Made by a program: the position numbers and the translations under genes. Shown here in pieces: positions 1 through 13,147 of a stretch of DNA of 64,000 nucleotides. The notes beneath the pieces were generated by a model. That model was not told where the DNA came from. It worked only from the letters and a program-made list of their open reading frames with translations, and did not search any database. Numbering within the stretch: the stretch's first letter is position 1; every line of letters starts with the position of its first letter. This stretch comes from Glandiceps talaboti (Eukaryota; Hemichordata; Enteropneusta; Spengelidae): the NCBI RefSeq assembly GCF_964340395.1, contig NC_135561.1:11220732-11284731 (forward strand). Direction: 5' to 3'.

Positions 1-180
1 GAATATTCAGTGTGCAGCTTGAATGCATTATTTCTGCTGACTCCCATGATGCAATAGCCAATAGCAAAGATATATAAAGGCACATAAATCAACTTTATCA
101 ACTATTGGGTCTATAGCTTGTTTGAATATCTTGTTGGGGGCTGTGTCATCACCAAAGCCTTGTTTTTTATTTTTGTACAG

Positions 181-384
181 ATTCAAATCCATGGTTCAGA
201 TTATAGTTCTCTCCATGAGTTCATTCCATCATCAGTGCTACCGGCAGACTACGGAGGAGACAAAGCCGAATTTAGCAGTAAGGAATGGATGGAATATATG
301 CTACAGTTTGAACAGGAATTTATAGAAAATGATAAGTACGGCATTTTAGACCAAGAATTGAAAGAAATTGCACAAGGAAAGTGA
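181..384 (+). CDS. CRAL-TRIO / alpha-tocopherol-transfer-like gene A, last exon only
   Basis: This is the terminal coding exon of a CRAL-TRIO lipid-transfer gene whose earlier exons lie left of the window. It follows a good acceptor (pyrimidine-rich tract, then TTTGTACAG ending at 180) and opens in phase 0. It encodes 67 residues ending in TGA at 382-384. The peptide contains IHGSDYSSLHEFIPSS and LPADYGG, the same order of motifs as the last exons of the four complete paralogues in this window. It lacks the Gly-rich SFKKLD-type tail present in three of them. In the family this part forms the last strands and helices of the ligand-binding lobe; the ligand is unknown. A poly(A) signal AATAAA is at 684-689. 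ATG codons upstream at 118 and 122 fall in the intron and are not likely starts. Confidence 0.85.
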   Translation: MQIHGSDYSSLHEFIPSSVLPADYGGDKAEFSSKEWMEYMLQFEQEFIENDKYGILDQELKEIAQGK

Positions 385-837
385 AATATGAACAATTGTA
401 GTTTTCTTTGGTAACTGTTCTGCAGTAATTTGTAATAACAACACAAAATTAGTAATTAAAATGGTAATTCTTAGGCAAGAATTTACCCACACATTTTTCG
501 GTGATATAAATTTCTTTAGTGATTTTACAAAAAATTTTGACAGCTGCATTTGAAAGAAATATACGTCATAAGAGTAAATATGCTGTAATATTTTTATTAA
601 TATGAAAAATTTAGAAGGATAAGAAATGTGATAGTCAAGAGGTTACTGAGATTTAATATAAAGTTTATATGGCTAGACGTTGTAATAAATACTGCAGGGT
701 TATTTCAAATGTATTATTTATAGAATCATTACAAAATGCTGCACCAAAAAATATGCACAATGCATTTACAAATTTGATTTTAAAATGCAACTGATTATGA
801 TTTGTTGAAATGATTGCTACATATGGACTGTAAGATA

Positions 838-1060
838 TGTCGTGTCACTCCGCCCCATCGTTGTAAACCATAGCCTCTTGTACAGCACTGTCCAAGACGC
901 GCCGCGCCGCCAATAGGCTGCGATTTTGCAGGGTCATGAAAGAAATAACAGCTTTGGTTTACGAGAATGCTCCACCCTCACTAGCCTGCACTGAAAGGGG
1001 TTGACCGATGTGTGAGGGCGCCCTGTCACGGCATACCTTACAGACAATGTCAGGCAATAT
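838..1060 (+). repeat. Dispersed repeat, copy 1 (related to 59040-59240)
   Basis: The block containing CACTGTCCAAG, GCAG-GTC and GAAGAAATAACAGCT recurs at about 59050-59150 in the same order and orientation. The right end of this block (about 1000-1050, TGAGGGCGCC then GTCACGGC-TACCTTACAG) is also a half-copy of the fold-back family best seen at 39766-39862. Confidence 0.55.
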
Positions 1061-1166
1061 TATCTTGCTGCAAACTGAGATTACATAATGCTTTGTTGAA
1101 ACAATATGCTGCAAACTAAAATAATGCAATGTATTGTTTTCCATTTGTTGTTACAAATTGTTTCAG

Positions 1167-1566
1167 CCGAAAATATTGTCTCGGCTATGCAGACTCTCAC
1201 CACTGGGGGCTCTGCCTACAAGACCACCCCAAACAAGAGTCTGTGGAAATGAGATTCCCACTATCTCGCACAGGACGTAGCCTCTGAAGCAATGCATCAT
1301 GGGGAGTATTTCACGTCCAACCTTGCAGGCTGAACGATTTAGGTACCTTCGCTACAGATTATCATTTCTCAAGTGACTGATATATATTAATTACAACAAA
1401 CAGGCCTCATAAGTCCATTTTTATGCTTGGAAGAAATGTACTGTGTGACTTCCGTAGTGAGGTAGTTGGAATCTCATTTCCTCAGACTCTCATTTGGAGT
1501 GGTCTCGTAGGCAGAACCCCAGCAGTGAGAGGCTGGGTAACCAAGACTACCGAAAATATCAAAATT
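1167..1566. repeat. Fold-back (MITE-like) element with ~110-bp inverted arms
   Basis: The left arm (about 1167-1290, containing GGAAATGAGATTCCCACTA) is the approximate reverse complement of the right arm (about 1440-1566, containing GTTGGAATCTCATTTCCTC). The arms share several further blocks including the GTAGGCAGAACCCC-type block and differ by roughly one base in five to six. There is no ORF inside. This fits an old non-autonomous DNA transposon. Confidence 0.6.
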
Positions 1567-2104
1567 TGTCATTGTTTTTCAAATTTAGTGCAACCCTTAA
1601 ATAACAAAACATGCTTCAATTGAAAATCACAGAATGTGTTATTATAGATTGCTTAAAATATAAAAATGTGTTGTAATTTTCACAGTTACTGCAAACTTGA
1701 GTAACAAAATATGCTATATGTAAAATTACTACAACCAAAAACATAGAACGTGTTGTTATTACAAATTAGTGCAGGACGTTATCATGAGTAATGACAAAAT
1801 TATAAATATTTGTCATTTTTTATAGCTTTATTTGGTCACAAGGAGCAAGGAAGCAGTGACTGGGTTTAAGATACTGGCCCATACTCACTGCAAGTATTTT
1901 GGGAGGGGGAGGGTGGGTGGGTACGGAGAGGGAGTGGGTGGGTACAGAGGAGGAGGTTGGTTGGGTATGTACACATATAAAGTATATGGGTATGTGCCTT
2001 GCAATATATCTCAAAAACAGGTTCTAATTTTCCCCAGACTGTCCTACATTTTGGGTTAGATTTTCAGATTGAAAACTATAGTTGTAGGGGATATTTTAAT
2101 TTTG

Positions 2105-2405
2105 GGTCCACTCTGGCAGTATCCCAGATACTTGACTATTTGGCTTGATGGTATAGCCCAGAGACTTGGCTATTTGACCCAACATACTGGGTTGACAATA
2201 TAGCCTAGAGACTTGGCTATCTGACTTGACATACTGACTTGACAGTATAGCACAGATACTTGGCTATCTGACTTGACATACTGGCTTGACAGTATAGCCT
2301 AGAGACTTGGCTATCTGACTTGACATACTGGCTTGACAGTATAGCCCAGAGACTTGGCCATCTGACTTTACATACTGGCTTGACAGCATAGCTTAGAGAC
2401 TTGGA
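2105..2405 (+). repeat. Minisatellite, ~60-bp unit, about five copies
   Basis: The motif AGAGACTTGGCTATCTGAC followed by TTGACATACTGGCTTGACAG recurs with a spacing of about 60 bp and small substitutions. Confidence 0.8.
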
Positions 2406-2520
2406 AGTGATGTCATTGAATTTTCACCATGGAAATGGGAGTGATGTCATTGAATTGTCACCATGGAAATGAGGGGTGATGTCATTGAATCATCACCATG
2501 GAAATGAGGGGTGATATCAA
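2406..2520 (+). repeat. Minisatellite, ~38-40-bp unit, three copies
   Basis: GTGATGTCATTGAATTTTCA then CCATGGAAATG occurs three times, directly abutting the 60-bp array. Copies differ at a few positions. Confidence 0.8.
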
Positions 2521-3905
2521 CAAAGATCAGATTCCACCTCTGACCCATACAACTGAAATATCAACTATCACTGGCTTATTCTGAATACATGCCGATGTTT
2601 GTTTGTTTGTTTGTTTGTTTGCTTGCTTATTTATTTCTTTGTTTGTTTGTGGTATGTTTTACATGTAGATGTAAAAAGCTCAGTATCAAAGGAGCAATTT
2701 GATTTCAAATTAAAATTTATTTATCTTGAGGGAATTTGTCTAGACAAATATAAACAATCAATAAATATGAAAATATTGGATTGATATTTTTGAAGTGACA
2801 GCTCATAATTGAAATCTCAATTTATCGATAATTATTTTATCGGATATTTGGTTATTTTTGCTGCGTACAGTTTACAGGGTTTGGTTGAAATGAGTATATT
2901 TATTTATTTCATGTATTTGAAGTTTTTTGCAACTGTACATACAACTTTGCCACTCAGTTGAATTATAGAGATTGTAATTTATTGCATAGGAGGATGAATT
3001 GTAACTCAGAAAAGGAACCAGAGATGTGTTGATATGTTAAAGTTTTGTTTTATCAATTTTTGTTACCTGAGATGAATTTTACCACTTACTATGGTGTGTC
3101 ATAGACATAATGACTTGGTGGACACGATGACTTCCATTGACACCATGACTTTCACTTCACACGGTATACATACATGGCTAGAGGTGCTCTTGAGAGTGAG
3201 TCATCCTTCTTGTTCTATTTTGACCCCCTAAGTTAGAGGTAAAATACTATTACAGGTACCAAGAATTATGCAAATTTCAAATTAGTCATGAAAAGCAAAG
3301 GAGAGGATTATTTTAATTTATTCATCAAAATATATCATAAGAGGTCACATACATTAACAGCAATTCACAGGTGAAATTTTGAGGAATAGTTAGTTTTTTT
3401 TATTCTTTATTCAAGAACCTTATTTGCCTGGTTGTTGTCTTGGCAGACTCTGAAAAAAAATATCTTAATTCCACATCATCCTACTGTATTTTAATGGTTC
3501 AAACGTCAAATTTATGCAAAAGAAGTGTTTATATTTGCTGCATTTGTCGTTATTAAGTTGAAAAACATTCATTTTGTTGCTGTTGGAAGGAAAGATTTCT
3601 TTGTTCTTCTTTTTGATGGATTGTAATCTGCACCTGTTTGTTCATTAGAGTTTTACTGAAAATTGTTTGGAAAAGATAATCTAGTTATTACTGGTTAAAG
3701 TGAAAAGGTTTAAGTGTTAATTTCCACGGAGCAGTTTAAGAAAAGTGAACGTTGAATATTATGTCTTTACTGTACATTTCCTCCCTTGCTATTCATAATA
3801 TGGTAGCCAATCACAAGAGAGCAAAAGAGAAATTGTTTTCAACTACCCTTTTCATACAACAATATTGCTCTGAAATTACAACTTTACAATATTTACATTT
3901 TATTC

Positions 3906-4047
3906 CCCAGTATTTTCCTAAATTCAGCCTAGGAAAATATGGATGACCTAAGGGGCCTTTGTTACTACGATTCGCTAAACGAGTAGTGACAACACTTAGG
4001 TCACGAGTATTTTCCGGCTGAATGAAGAAAAATATTGGAGAATAAAA
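3906..4047. repeat. Small fold-back element (~140 bp)
   Basis: The left half (CAGTATTTTCC, ATTCAGCC, GACCTAAG, TTACTAC) is mirrored in reverse complement by the right half (GTAGTGAC, CTTAGGTC, GGCTGAAT, AAATATTGG). It would form a long imperfect hairpin; no coding content. Confidence 0.6.
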
Positions 4048-6213
4048 TAATTATACCAGCGTTACTAGTATCAAAGAAAAATCAGGGAACGTAATGACAA
4101 TTTTGAATATTTTGACTCATATTTTGAACACTTCAGAATCAGTGATGTAGACACGCGTTGTCGTGACATAGATGCACGTAGACGTGATGACGAATGACCA
4201 GAGTATACATCTCATATTTTTTGTTCAACTTGGCTCGTCGTACATGTTATGAAAGTGAGCTACGAGGTAGTGTAATGCAAGTACTGAACAAACATGTTAT
4301 TTCCAGTTTTGCACTAGCATACTTACCGACAATGAATGCACAACATACGCCATAAGTTGCATAACATTGCAAGTTACGGTCAGTAAATGTGATAAGAGAA
4401 AGATGTTGACTTATGGTGCCACAATGCCAAACTAATTAATTTATTCATATGGAGTTACAAGTCCAATATGTGTGTTGGTGCAGCCATATTGTTCCTTGAA
4501 TGCCAAATGTGTGAACCATTTCTGGAATTCATTTTGTGAAAATGATTGGTGAAACTTTCCACTTTTGAACCAGTTTCTGTTATGAATGCTTAAGTAAATA
4601 TTAAATCTACGATATTGGTCTAAAATTAATTTGCAAAAAGATTCTGGAAACACAGATCAAAAAATTTTGGTTGGAGAGTATCAGATCTAAATAAAATTGT
4701 AGTGTACAAAAAAGTTGCAGAAAACAAAAAATTGCAGTCGAATAATTTTGGCGGGAAAATAACTCAATTTTGTTGTAAATTCATTTGAAAATATATTTTG
4801 TGTGATCCCAAACAAAAATAAGGTTATAATGAACACAAAAGTTACAAAAAAAACCCAAAAAAACAAACAATTTTGGGGGGAAATAATTTTGATGGAAAAA
4901 GTAAACAAATGTCACAGTATTATCAATTGATATATAAATATTATTTCTGTGATTCTAGGCTAAATTTAAGTCGATATTTGCCAAAATGTACCAAGGAACA
5001 AGAATTTTGTGCAATAATTTTTTGGCGGGAATATGTTGTGTACTACAGAAGGTGCAAATACATCATCCCTTAATATGGCTTCTTTTAGTTAGTATTTGCA
5101 TTCTTGTGAATCATTATTAGCCTTATAAAATTTAAACCTGCTTTGTACAGATCAACATTGCAACATAATTTTCTTGACTTTTATTTATCCATATTTGAGT
5201 TGCAAGCCTGTTATCATTTTTGGGGGGTTACTTTTGGTTTGTTTCATGGTACATGTAAGTTGAGAGTTTGTTTTATCAGTTATTATTGGTTGTCAAAGTA
5301 TTTTGTGGCTGCTTGCTTGGTGACAAACAATGTATGGAACAGCTAACTTGGTGATGAGCAACTGATGTAATAGCCAGCAATCAGATGTAAAGATGTAAAT
5401 AGAAATGTACATGTATGTGGAATAAATATTAAGGAGTTATAAGAACAAGAGTCTCGCTTTGTGTTTGTTTTGTTTGAGCTGTATGATAATTTTGTGAGAG
5501 ATTGCAAACCAAAGAACATAGCAAACCCTTGCCGTGGGAAGTACACTTTTGGAGTGTGCCAGTTGTTGTAATTGTTTGGATTTTACTACATATAATTGGA
5601 TACGTCACAATCTTGCAATAGTATAGTGATGATGTGAATTTTATAGCGTTTTCAATGGATGACGCCCTCATGGCGTGTAAGTTTATGCAAATCATTACAA
5701 TGAATGACGCCCTCACTGGCAGAGAAGACAGTTTCTGTTGTATTTTAGTAGCGTCGGAAACCATCTAGTTTCATTAAAAGATTACACCTAACGTGAGATA
5801 AACATATACAAAGTTCAGTTATTCCGATTGGCTGAATTACCCAATCACTAGCTAGTCATTGATGGTATAGTGCACACTAGCTTAATTGCTTAAGCAAAAC
5901 GTAATATTGTAAAAGGCGCACTATTAGTTTGTAAACCATTACATGAATTTCGTGGGCTGTTGACACGGTTTGATCCCTAGGCAGTCGTGCTATTAAACAC
6001 GTTCAAATCAGTACATTGCCAAAATAAGAACAGATGGAAAGACTATTGCGTATGGACGGTTGTCCTTTTCTCGTCACATTTTAATCATCAAACCTAACGC
6101 CGCGCAACAGAACTGACCAGTCTAAGAATTGGTGGGCTGGTTGAATTTCTTCTTGATCTCAATCTGAATCTTGGCGTGTGTAAGCTTACAATATTGTATG
6201 AAATAATTAACAA

Positions 6214-6214
6214 C

Positions 6215-6299
<85 letters not shown>
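6214..6299 (+). repeat. CAA/CAG trinucleotide microsatellite
   Basis: A run of (CAA)n passes into (CAG)n and back to CAA. It creates artificial poly-Thr, poly-Ala and poly-Val reading frames on both strands. Confidence 0.95.
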
Positions 6300-6795
6300 A
6301 CTCAGTTATTACTATAATCACATCAAACATGGACAAAGATTCGTCGTTGTTGGCGCTCTTCTATTAATGAGTGATACACAAACAACAACAAATCTTAGTC
6401 TTTATCAAACATTATCAGAGAAAATACCAGTTCTAAAAAAAAAAGTTACGCCATAAAGCCTTGAAAGATTACTTGTATGTGATACGTTAGTCAAGATGTT
6501 ACCAATGGTATCTAACCCTCTCTTAGAGAGATTCTATACCACAGATAGCACTAGACGTTAATAGATAACCTTGAATTGATAAGATAAGACCACAGTGTCT
6601 TGTGGCCTGTGATTATATTACAACTAGTAAGTTAGGAATAAATTAAAACAACATTTCTACCATATTCGTGATATTATGTGCTTTGTCAAGACTACAAAAT
6701 TCTTTTTTTTCTTAATACTAGTCGATTTATGTTCCTGTCTCTATTCATTATCCGAATATCCCTCTGATATTCTCTAATATGGATAGACAGTCGAT

Positions 6796-6943
<148 letters not shown>

Positions 6944-7051
6944 GTGTATATGTATAATTACAAAATCAAGTGAAAACTCGATGGTCTGCACTCAACTGAA
7001 ATGGTTTTCAAAAATTCTACATACACATATACACATACACATACACATACA

Positions 7052-7158
7052 CACAGGCACTCGAATCAATGTGTATGATTTAAAAAAAAATATGTATGTA
7101 AATAAGACTTACATACATATTTTTTTTTAAATCATACACATTGATTCGAGTGCCTGTG
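7052..7158. repeat. Perfect 50-bp inverted repeat with 7-nt loop
   Basis: The arm 7052-7101 (starting CACAGGCACTCGAATC) is exactly complementary to 7109-7158, including a run of nine A/T. The loop is ATAAGAC. CACATA-type microsatellites flank both sides. Confidence 0.9.
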
Positions 7159-7198
7159 CACATACACACACACATACACATACACATACACGCGCGTG

Positions 7199-7200
7199 CG

Positions 7201-7236
<36 letters not shown>
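7199..7236 (+). repeat. (CA)n microsatellite
   Basis: A run of alternating CA follows a CACATA and CGCG-rich stretch. Confidence 0.9.
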
Positions 7237-7237
<1 letters not shown>

Positions 7238-7419
7238 CACACACATTCTGTATTCTAGGTATCTCTATTGTTGGCTTTGACATTGTTGTTTATTAATTAT
7301 TCAGCTAGATAGGATATCTATGTAGATGTCAAAGAATCGCCGTTATCATTTGTTAATCATTAATTTGCACCAGTGTAAAATACATGACACTATTACATTG
7401 ACCCCAAATACAGCCCAAG

Positions 7420-7913
7420 ATGTCGACGAAGAGCTCCAAACCTTACGTGTGCACTCTCAGCAAAGAATTACAGAAGAAAGCTGAAGTAGAGCTGAACGAG
7501 AGGGCAGATACACGTCAAAAACATATACAGGCACTTCGCGAGAAAACCAAGTCACGTCCAGACATTAAATTCCGCACTGATGACGCGTTTCTGTTGAGGT
7601 TCCTACGGGCTAGAAAATTTGACGTCGATAGAGCATTTAAAAATTTGGAGAAATATTACGATATTCGTCATGAATACCCTGAAGTATTCGATGATCTAAG
7701 CGTTGCAAGACTCAAACATGTCTGGGAAGCTGGAATGGATGGAGTTCTTCCTGGCACAGATAAACAAGGAAGACGTATTGGACTCTTCAGACCAGGTAAT
7801 CCGCCAGATTAGATGGGTTCACAAAAAGGGCAAACCAGCGGTCGATTGACCAGGAACACCCAGGCATTGTCTGATACATAGTCGAACGTAAAGTCAGAGA
7901 GACAGAGAGAGAA

Positions 7914-7966
<53 letters not shown>

Positions 7967-10501
7967 AAGTCAGGCAAATGGACAGTCACGTTTACAATTC
8001 ATACAAACAGACAATATGCCGAAAATGACCTTTGATCCTTCAATATCAGACATTTATGAAATACTACAATGGAATCTTCATCTCTGTCTTTATATAAAAT
8101 TGTTATTTTTCTAAAACATTTTTGTCAACATTTTCCAAATTTGTCCACTTTTTAACCACATTTTGATATTGCTGGATATATCGGGAGTATATTCATGTTT
8201 TAAGTTCAAAATCACGTAACGCTGTGCCAAAAAGTTACAGAAAACAATAAACTTTTGTTTAATAGGTGGCATAAAATAGAAACGGCGGAAATTTTACACG
8301 ATATCTATGATTTGCTATAGACAATTGAACGGTACCGGTGTTGGGATGAACTGTTTGGTAGTTTGATAATTCAAATTGTATTGTGTATTATTTCAATACG
8401 TAGAATCTTATCGATAGATTTCGCAGATAAAAACCCGAAGTATGACATATTTAATGACGAGTTCAAGGACTTATTTTGACACTCGACTCACGACAGCTTT
8501 TAAGCTTGCATTTGTTATGAAGCGGACAAAAAACGTATCTAAAGAAAAGACAAAACAGGCAGCACTAAATTAAAACAACGAAGAGATCATGGATAGCAGA
8601 TTTCGACATCGACGTCGTTAGCAGTGACGTTTTATTCAAGATGTGACGTCATTAATTCCTGTGTCATCTCATTTACATATTAGGTAAATGGAATCCCGAT
8701 GTTTGTGACTCGAAAGAATTATTTCGAGCCAATGTCCTGACGCTAGAGAAAATGCTAGAATGTGAAGAAACTCAAATACATGGAATGGTCTTCATCGGAG
8801 ACTTTGCAGACTACTCGATGAAACAGGCGATACATGCTGGGCCAAGCATGGCTAAACTCCAAACTGCAATTCTACAGGTGGGTTGATAATTAAAATGTAA
8901 ATCACATACGTCGAAACAAGCCGTATATGCTGGACCCGGCCCGCCATGGCTTAACTCCAGTTGGCAATCTTACAGGTGGTTATTAGATTATAAAAATGCA
9001 AACATGTTTCAAGATTTTGTCTTCAGACTTCCCACGACGTCTGGTTGTATGACCGGTACCGCCATTTTGATAATTACCTACCCAGCAGACGACACTATAT
9101 TAATTGACAGCCATGTGTATCAGATACAAGTATCATATTTCGATCCCAGTGATATTAACATGTGAAGCGAAAGTGGCAAAACAACAACGATATTGTTGTC
9201 ATTGTATGTTTGGGATTTTGATTCATTTTATAAGCCATGGACAGTTGGAGAAAGATGTCTATGTATAAGCCTAGGCAAAGGCTAGGGCACCAGTTAAAAT
9301 TGTATATAAAAACTTCATAAAAACCTCGAAGAAGTCACCAGAAACAATTTTTCGCAAACAAAAATTCCATTCATATTTAGAGGCACTGTCACACGGAGTA
9401 AATATTGCAAAATTGGACAGTTTTCTGTGTAGCCTGAGCTAGGGGGTTTGATACGCCCTCTACGAGAGAAATGAGTCGGGAGTTTATATCTAGAGAGCCA
9501 GAGAATTGATGGTTTAATGATTTCTAGGCACTTCATTTTACTGTTATACAGGTTTAACTCCTTATCAATTTTGGAAACACTGTTACTTACATTCTTAACA
9601 AACTGTTTGGACTTACAAGACCATTAGAATCAACAGAAGAAACCAGTGACGTAGACACGCGTTGTCATGACATAGACGAGTGTTGTCGTGACGTAGAACG
9701 ACCAGCTTATATATTCCATATTTTTTGTTCTAAATGGCTGGTACATGGTATAATTTATTTTACTTACATTCTTAACAAACTGCGTGGACTTATTAGACCA
9801 TTTAGAATCAACAGAAGAAACCAGTGCTGTATGACAACCTAACAAGAGATGACGATAACTTCTTTGTTGTTGTTTATCAACAGAATGCTATGCCGTTAAG
9901 AAGTAAACAAACCCATTTCTTGAATACACCCGCAATCTTTAACACTGCGATGAAGGTTTGGCAACAATTTACAAGCGAAAAGATGAACAGCAGGGTAAGT
10001 GTTGTCATGGATACTAGTTATCCAATTTTAGTTGTTATATTGTAGTCGAAGACAATGAAAGTAAAACTACGCATTTATAGCAAAGTAACATTCATTCGAT
10101 GAACGATTAATCTTTTCGACTAAATTTTTTTATTAGGTCACTTTATTATTTTCTTTCCATCAATTTTCTCATTTTTTATCAATACAAAATAACAAATCTA
10201 CATAACTTTTATTTATTTATTGGGACGTCTCCTTCAGATGGTGCTACACGGTGATGACTTTGGTTCTTTACATGAGCACATCGCGTCATCAAACCTACCC
10301 TCCGACTATGGTGGTATTTTACCGGAAGTGACGGAATGTACCAAGAAGTGGATGGAAGAGCTGGCGGCCTGGGAGGACAAATATTTCGCGGAAAATGACG
10401 GATATGGCATCCCCAAGAAAAAAGATACTCTTGGAGGCGGGAAAAAGAGCGCTGATCCAAGTGGAGGACTTGTTGGAAGCTTTAAGAAGCTTGATGTTTA
10501 A
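7420..10501 (+). CDS. Alpha-tocopherol-transfer-protein-like CRAL-TRIO protein, gene B (4 exons)
   Basis: Exons read from sequence are 7420-7795, 8684-8877, 9884-9994 and 10238-10501. All introns are GT-AG, phases 1, 0, 0, giving a 314-residue protein close to the usual 280-320 of TTPA/RLBP1-type carriers. The N-terminal CRAL-TRIO helical domain contains FLLRFLRARKFDVDRAFKNL (about residues 55-75). The lipid-binding lobe runs from about residue 95 to 270 and includes MVFIGDF, KMNSR before the third intron, and LPSDYGG. The family binds hydrophobic ligands (tocopherol, retinoids, phosphoinositides) in a closed pocket and moves them between membranes; the ligand here is unknown. The C-terminus is a Gly-rich extension ending GSFKKLDV, shared with genes C and E. 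The ATG is the first in frame, lies just before the conserved KPYVCTLS segment, and matches the start of gene C. AATAAA lies near 10880. An imperfect copy of the exon 2 end follows in intron 2. Confidence 0.93.
7915..7968 (+). repeat. (GACA)n microsatellite in intron 1 of gene B
   Basis: About 13 tandem GACA units, beginning some 120 bp after the donor site. Confidence 0.9.
8905..8990 (+). pseudogene. Degenerate duplicate of the exon 2 3' end and its donor
   Basis: Immediately downstream of exon 2, the block GCCGTATATGCTGGACC through CTTACAGGTGG resembles the end of the exon (GCGATACATGCTGGGCC through TCTACAGGTGG) at most positions, including the splice donor. It carries small insertions that break the frame. 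It is best read as an internal tandem duplication that has decayed. Confidence 0.7.
9556..9832 (+). repeat. Tandem duplication (~180-bp unit) in intron 2 of gene B
   Basis: TTACTTACATTCTTAACAAA and CAACAGAAGAAACCAGTG each occur twice in the same order. The first unit also carries GTAGACACGCGTTGTC, which recurs at about 4148, so the unit is part of a dispersed family. Confidence 0.7.
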
Positions 10502-11241
10502 TTTTATACTCATGTAGACAAATAATAATTCTAGAGTTAACATTTTTCCGCAATAACGCACATGAGTTGGTTACGTCATGAAAACTCACTTCCGAAAGAT
10601 GAATCTATCTGTTACAAGTTGGATCTCGGTTCCGTCGAGCCACTACAGCGCTAGCAATGCATCATGGAACAATTTGTTCCCCCACACTAGTATTTAACAC
10701 TAGAGGGCGCAATATACAGTGGGCAATTTATTGAATTTACACTTGCGCAGTTTCCTTTAATTAACCAGAGAGTAAGTTTTCAATTACTAAAACAGTAAAA
10801 TTCACTTTAAATCTTTCAATTTAAGTAAAGACATTGCTTTATGGTCACGTGCACCTCACGGTCCTAAGGTTCCAATTCAAATAAATGAATTTAAATTGAA
10901 AGTGGCCGCCAACACAATCACTGGCGGTGATCATGTCCAGACTGGACATGGCCTGTAATAATCGATCAGTGACATCGCTTCGTGTTTTTTCTTTGCTGAA
11001 GTGAATTCAGTACGAGATAGTTGTTTTTTTAACACTTCAATCTTGTTTTAGCACTTTTATTGTGAAATTGTCAACTTTGGAAATTATACTGATCGTTACA
11101 CACTATTTCAAACCGATGAACACATAGTCACGTGTCAAAACTTATTGTCATGTGTTATGTCATAGGTTATATACGCATATCTCCACCAATCACATTGTAT
11201 GTTCAGCCACTTGAGTTACACAACACCAAAAATTCACTTCA

Positions 11242-11336
<95 letters not shown>

Positions 11337-12175
11337 AAAGTTATTATTTCATTCTTACTATTAGTCTGCAAGAATGTTTTTTTACCCGAGTGTCCCTTTG
11401 AAGTTCAAATTTGTTGTATAAATACCGCATTGGAATTTCGTTCACATAAGTGTAAAATGCATCTAGATTTTTCGCTCGAAGGCACGTACTAACACGAGAG
11501 GTCGTTTCAAAAGGTCGTCGACCCTCTTCGGGTGAATTTACCAAAGTGTAATACCTTCTAGTAATTATTCCTTTGTTGAAAGTTGCGCAATTGTGGTGAA
11601 CTAGTACTAGTAGTTCACTTAGTAAACTATATAAATCCTAGGCTAACGTTTAGAAGTAAGTCAAGTTTAATATCTAGTACAAAAATAAGACTTGGACACA
11701 CACTGCTTTAAAATCTTTCATCCCTCTTTTGTACTTTGCACAAGTTTCGTTGTGATGCATGTGTGAGCCTGGAGTGCATGCACATTGGCATATTTCCAGG
11801 GACAAGGTGATGAACGACATCAACAAAGAAATCACGTGATAATTTCAAACTTCGACCGACAGGTCGAAAGAGGTATGCGTCGATTTTACAGAAAATTGAT
11901 TTTACACAAATTTAAAATACGACTCAGGGTCTCGATAATTTGTTGCATTCTCGCAAAAGTAGCTTTGTCGTAGAGAAGTCAGTAGTTTCCAACACGAGGA
12001 GTGGCTGTTATCACGTGACTGCTTGACCTTACGTAGGTAAAGGTCACCATAATCATAAATGTACATACATGTAGAGATCAACAGACAACATTGCAATTGA
12101 AAACTAGAGCATTTAGTTAACTCCCAGGGGAGTCCATTCTGTCATTCGTTAACTTATCTATTACACGAACCCAAA
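10502..12175. other. Intergenic region between genes B and C
   Basis: Contains the 3' UTR of gene B, an ATTG microsatellite and otherwise AT-rich unique sequence. No recognisable coding exon. The short ORFs here have no family motifs. Confidence 0.55.
11242..11336 (+). repeat. (ATTG)n microsatellite
   Basis: About 24 near-perfect tandem TGAT/ATTG units. Confidence 0.95.
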
Positions 12176-13049
12176 ATGTCGGACTTACAGAAACCATATG
12201 TGTGCACACTCAGTGCAACATTACAGAAAAAGGCCGAGGATGAACTGAACGAAAGAGCAGATACCCGACCGAAGTTCATACAAGCCTTGCGTGAAAAAAC
12301 GATGACGCGACCCGATATCAAATTCCGCACTGACGACGCATTTCTCTTGCGGTTTCTGCGCGCGAGGAAGTTTGATGTTGATAGAGCATTCAAAAATCTC
12401 GTACGGTACTATGAAATTCAGCGTGAGTACCCAGAAGTGTACTACGAATTACGCGTTGATCGCTTGAGGTACGTGTGGGAAGTGGCACTGGAAGGAATTC
12501 TTCCCGGGAAAGATAAGCTAGGAAGACGGATCGGCCTATTCCGACCAGGTAAGGCTTGTGTTGATGACGTGTAAAAGACATAGATGATAAACATAGAGAA
12601 GTGGACAGCAAAACAGAACACAAGATGGTCTATTTTATTCATTTTTTTATCGTGATAGTAAGCATACGTGTTCTTTTATTAAAATGGCCTGATCTGTTAT
12701 TTCATCATTTCAAGTAAACAGCAGTCCACATGGTTGCGTGACTTCATCTAGTTGAATATTAAACAAAATCAATTCACAAAGTGGAACTTTTAACCTTTTT
12801 TGTTTGCTGACTCATCTCAGCGATTATAGGTACAATATAACCTTTTTGTAGTTGTTGTTAATACAATGTCAATGAACTATGTTTAAACCGAGGAGATGAT
12901 GTTTGTGGTGGTTGTGGTGGTGGTGGTGGTGGTGGCGGTGGTGGTGGTGATGATTATGTTGATGGTAGAGATGATGGTGGTGGTGGTGGTGGTGGTGGTG
13001 GTGGTGGTGATGGTGGTGGCGTGGATTGTGGTGATGGTGGCGGTGATGG

Positions 13050-13147
<98 letters not shown>

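Noticed and set aside
5429-5764. 111-residue minus-strand ORF
   Set aside because: No family motif, no splice or poly(A) context, in a repeat-rich intergenic area.
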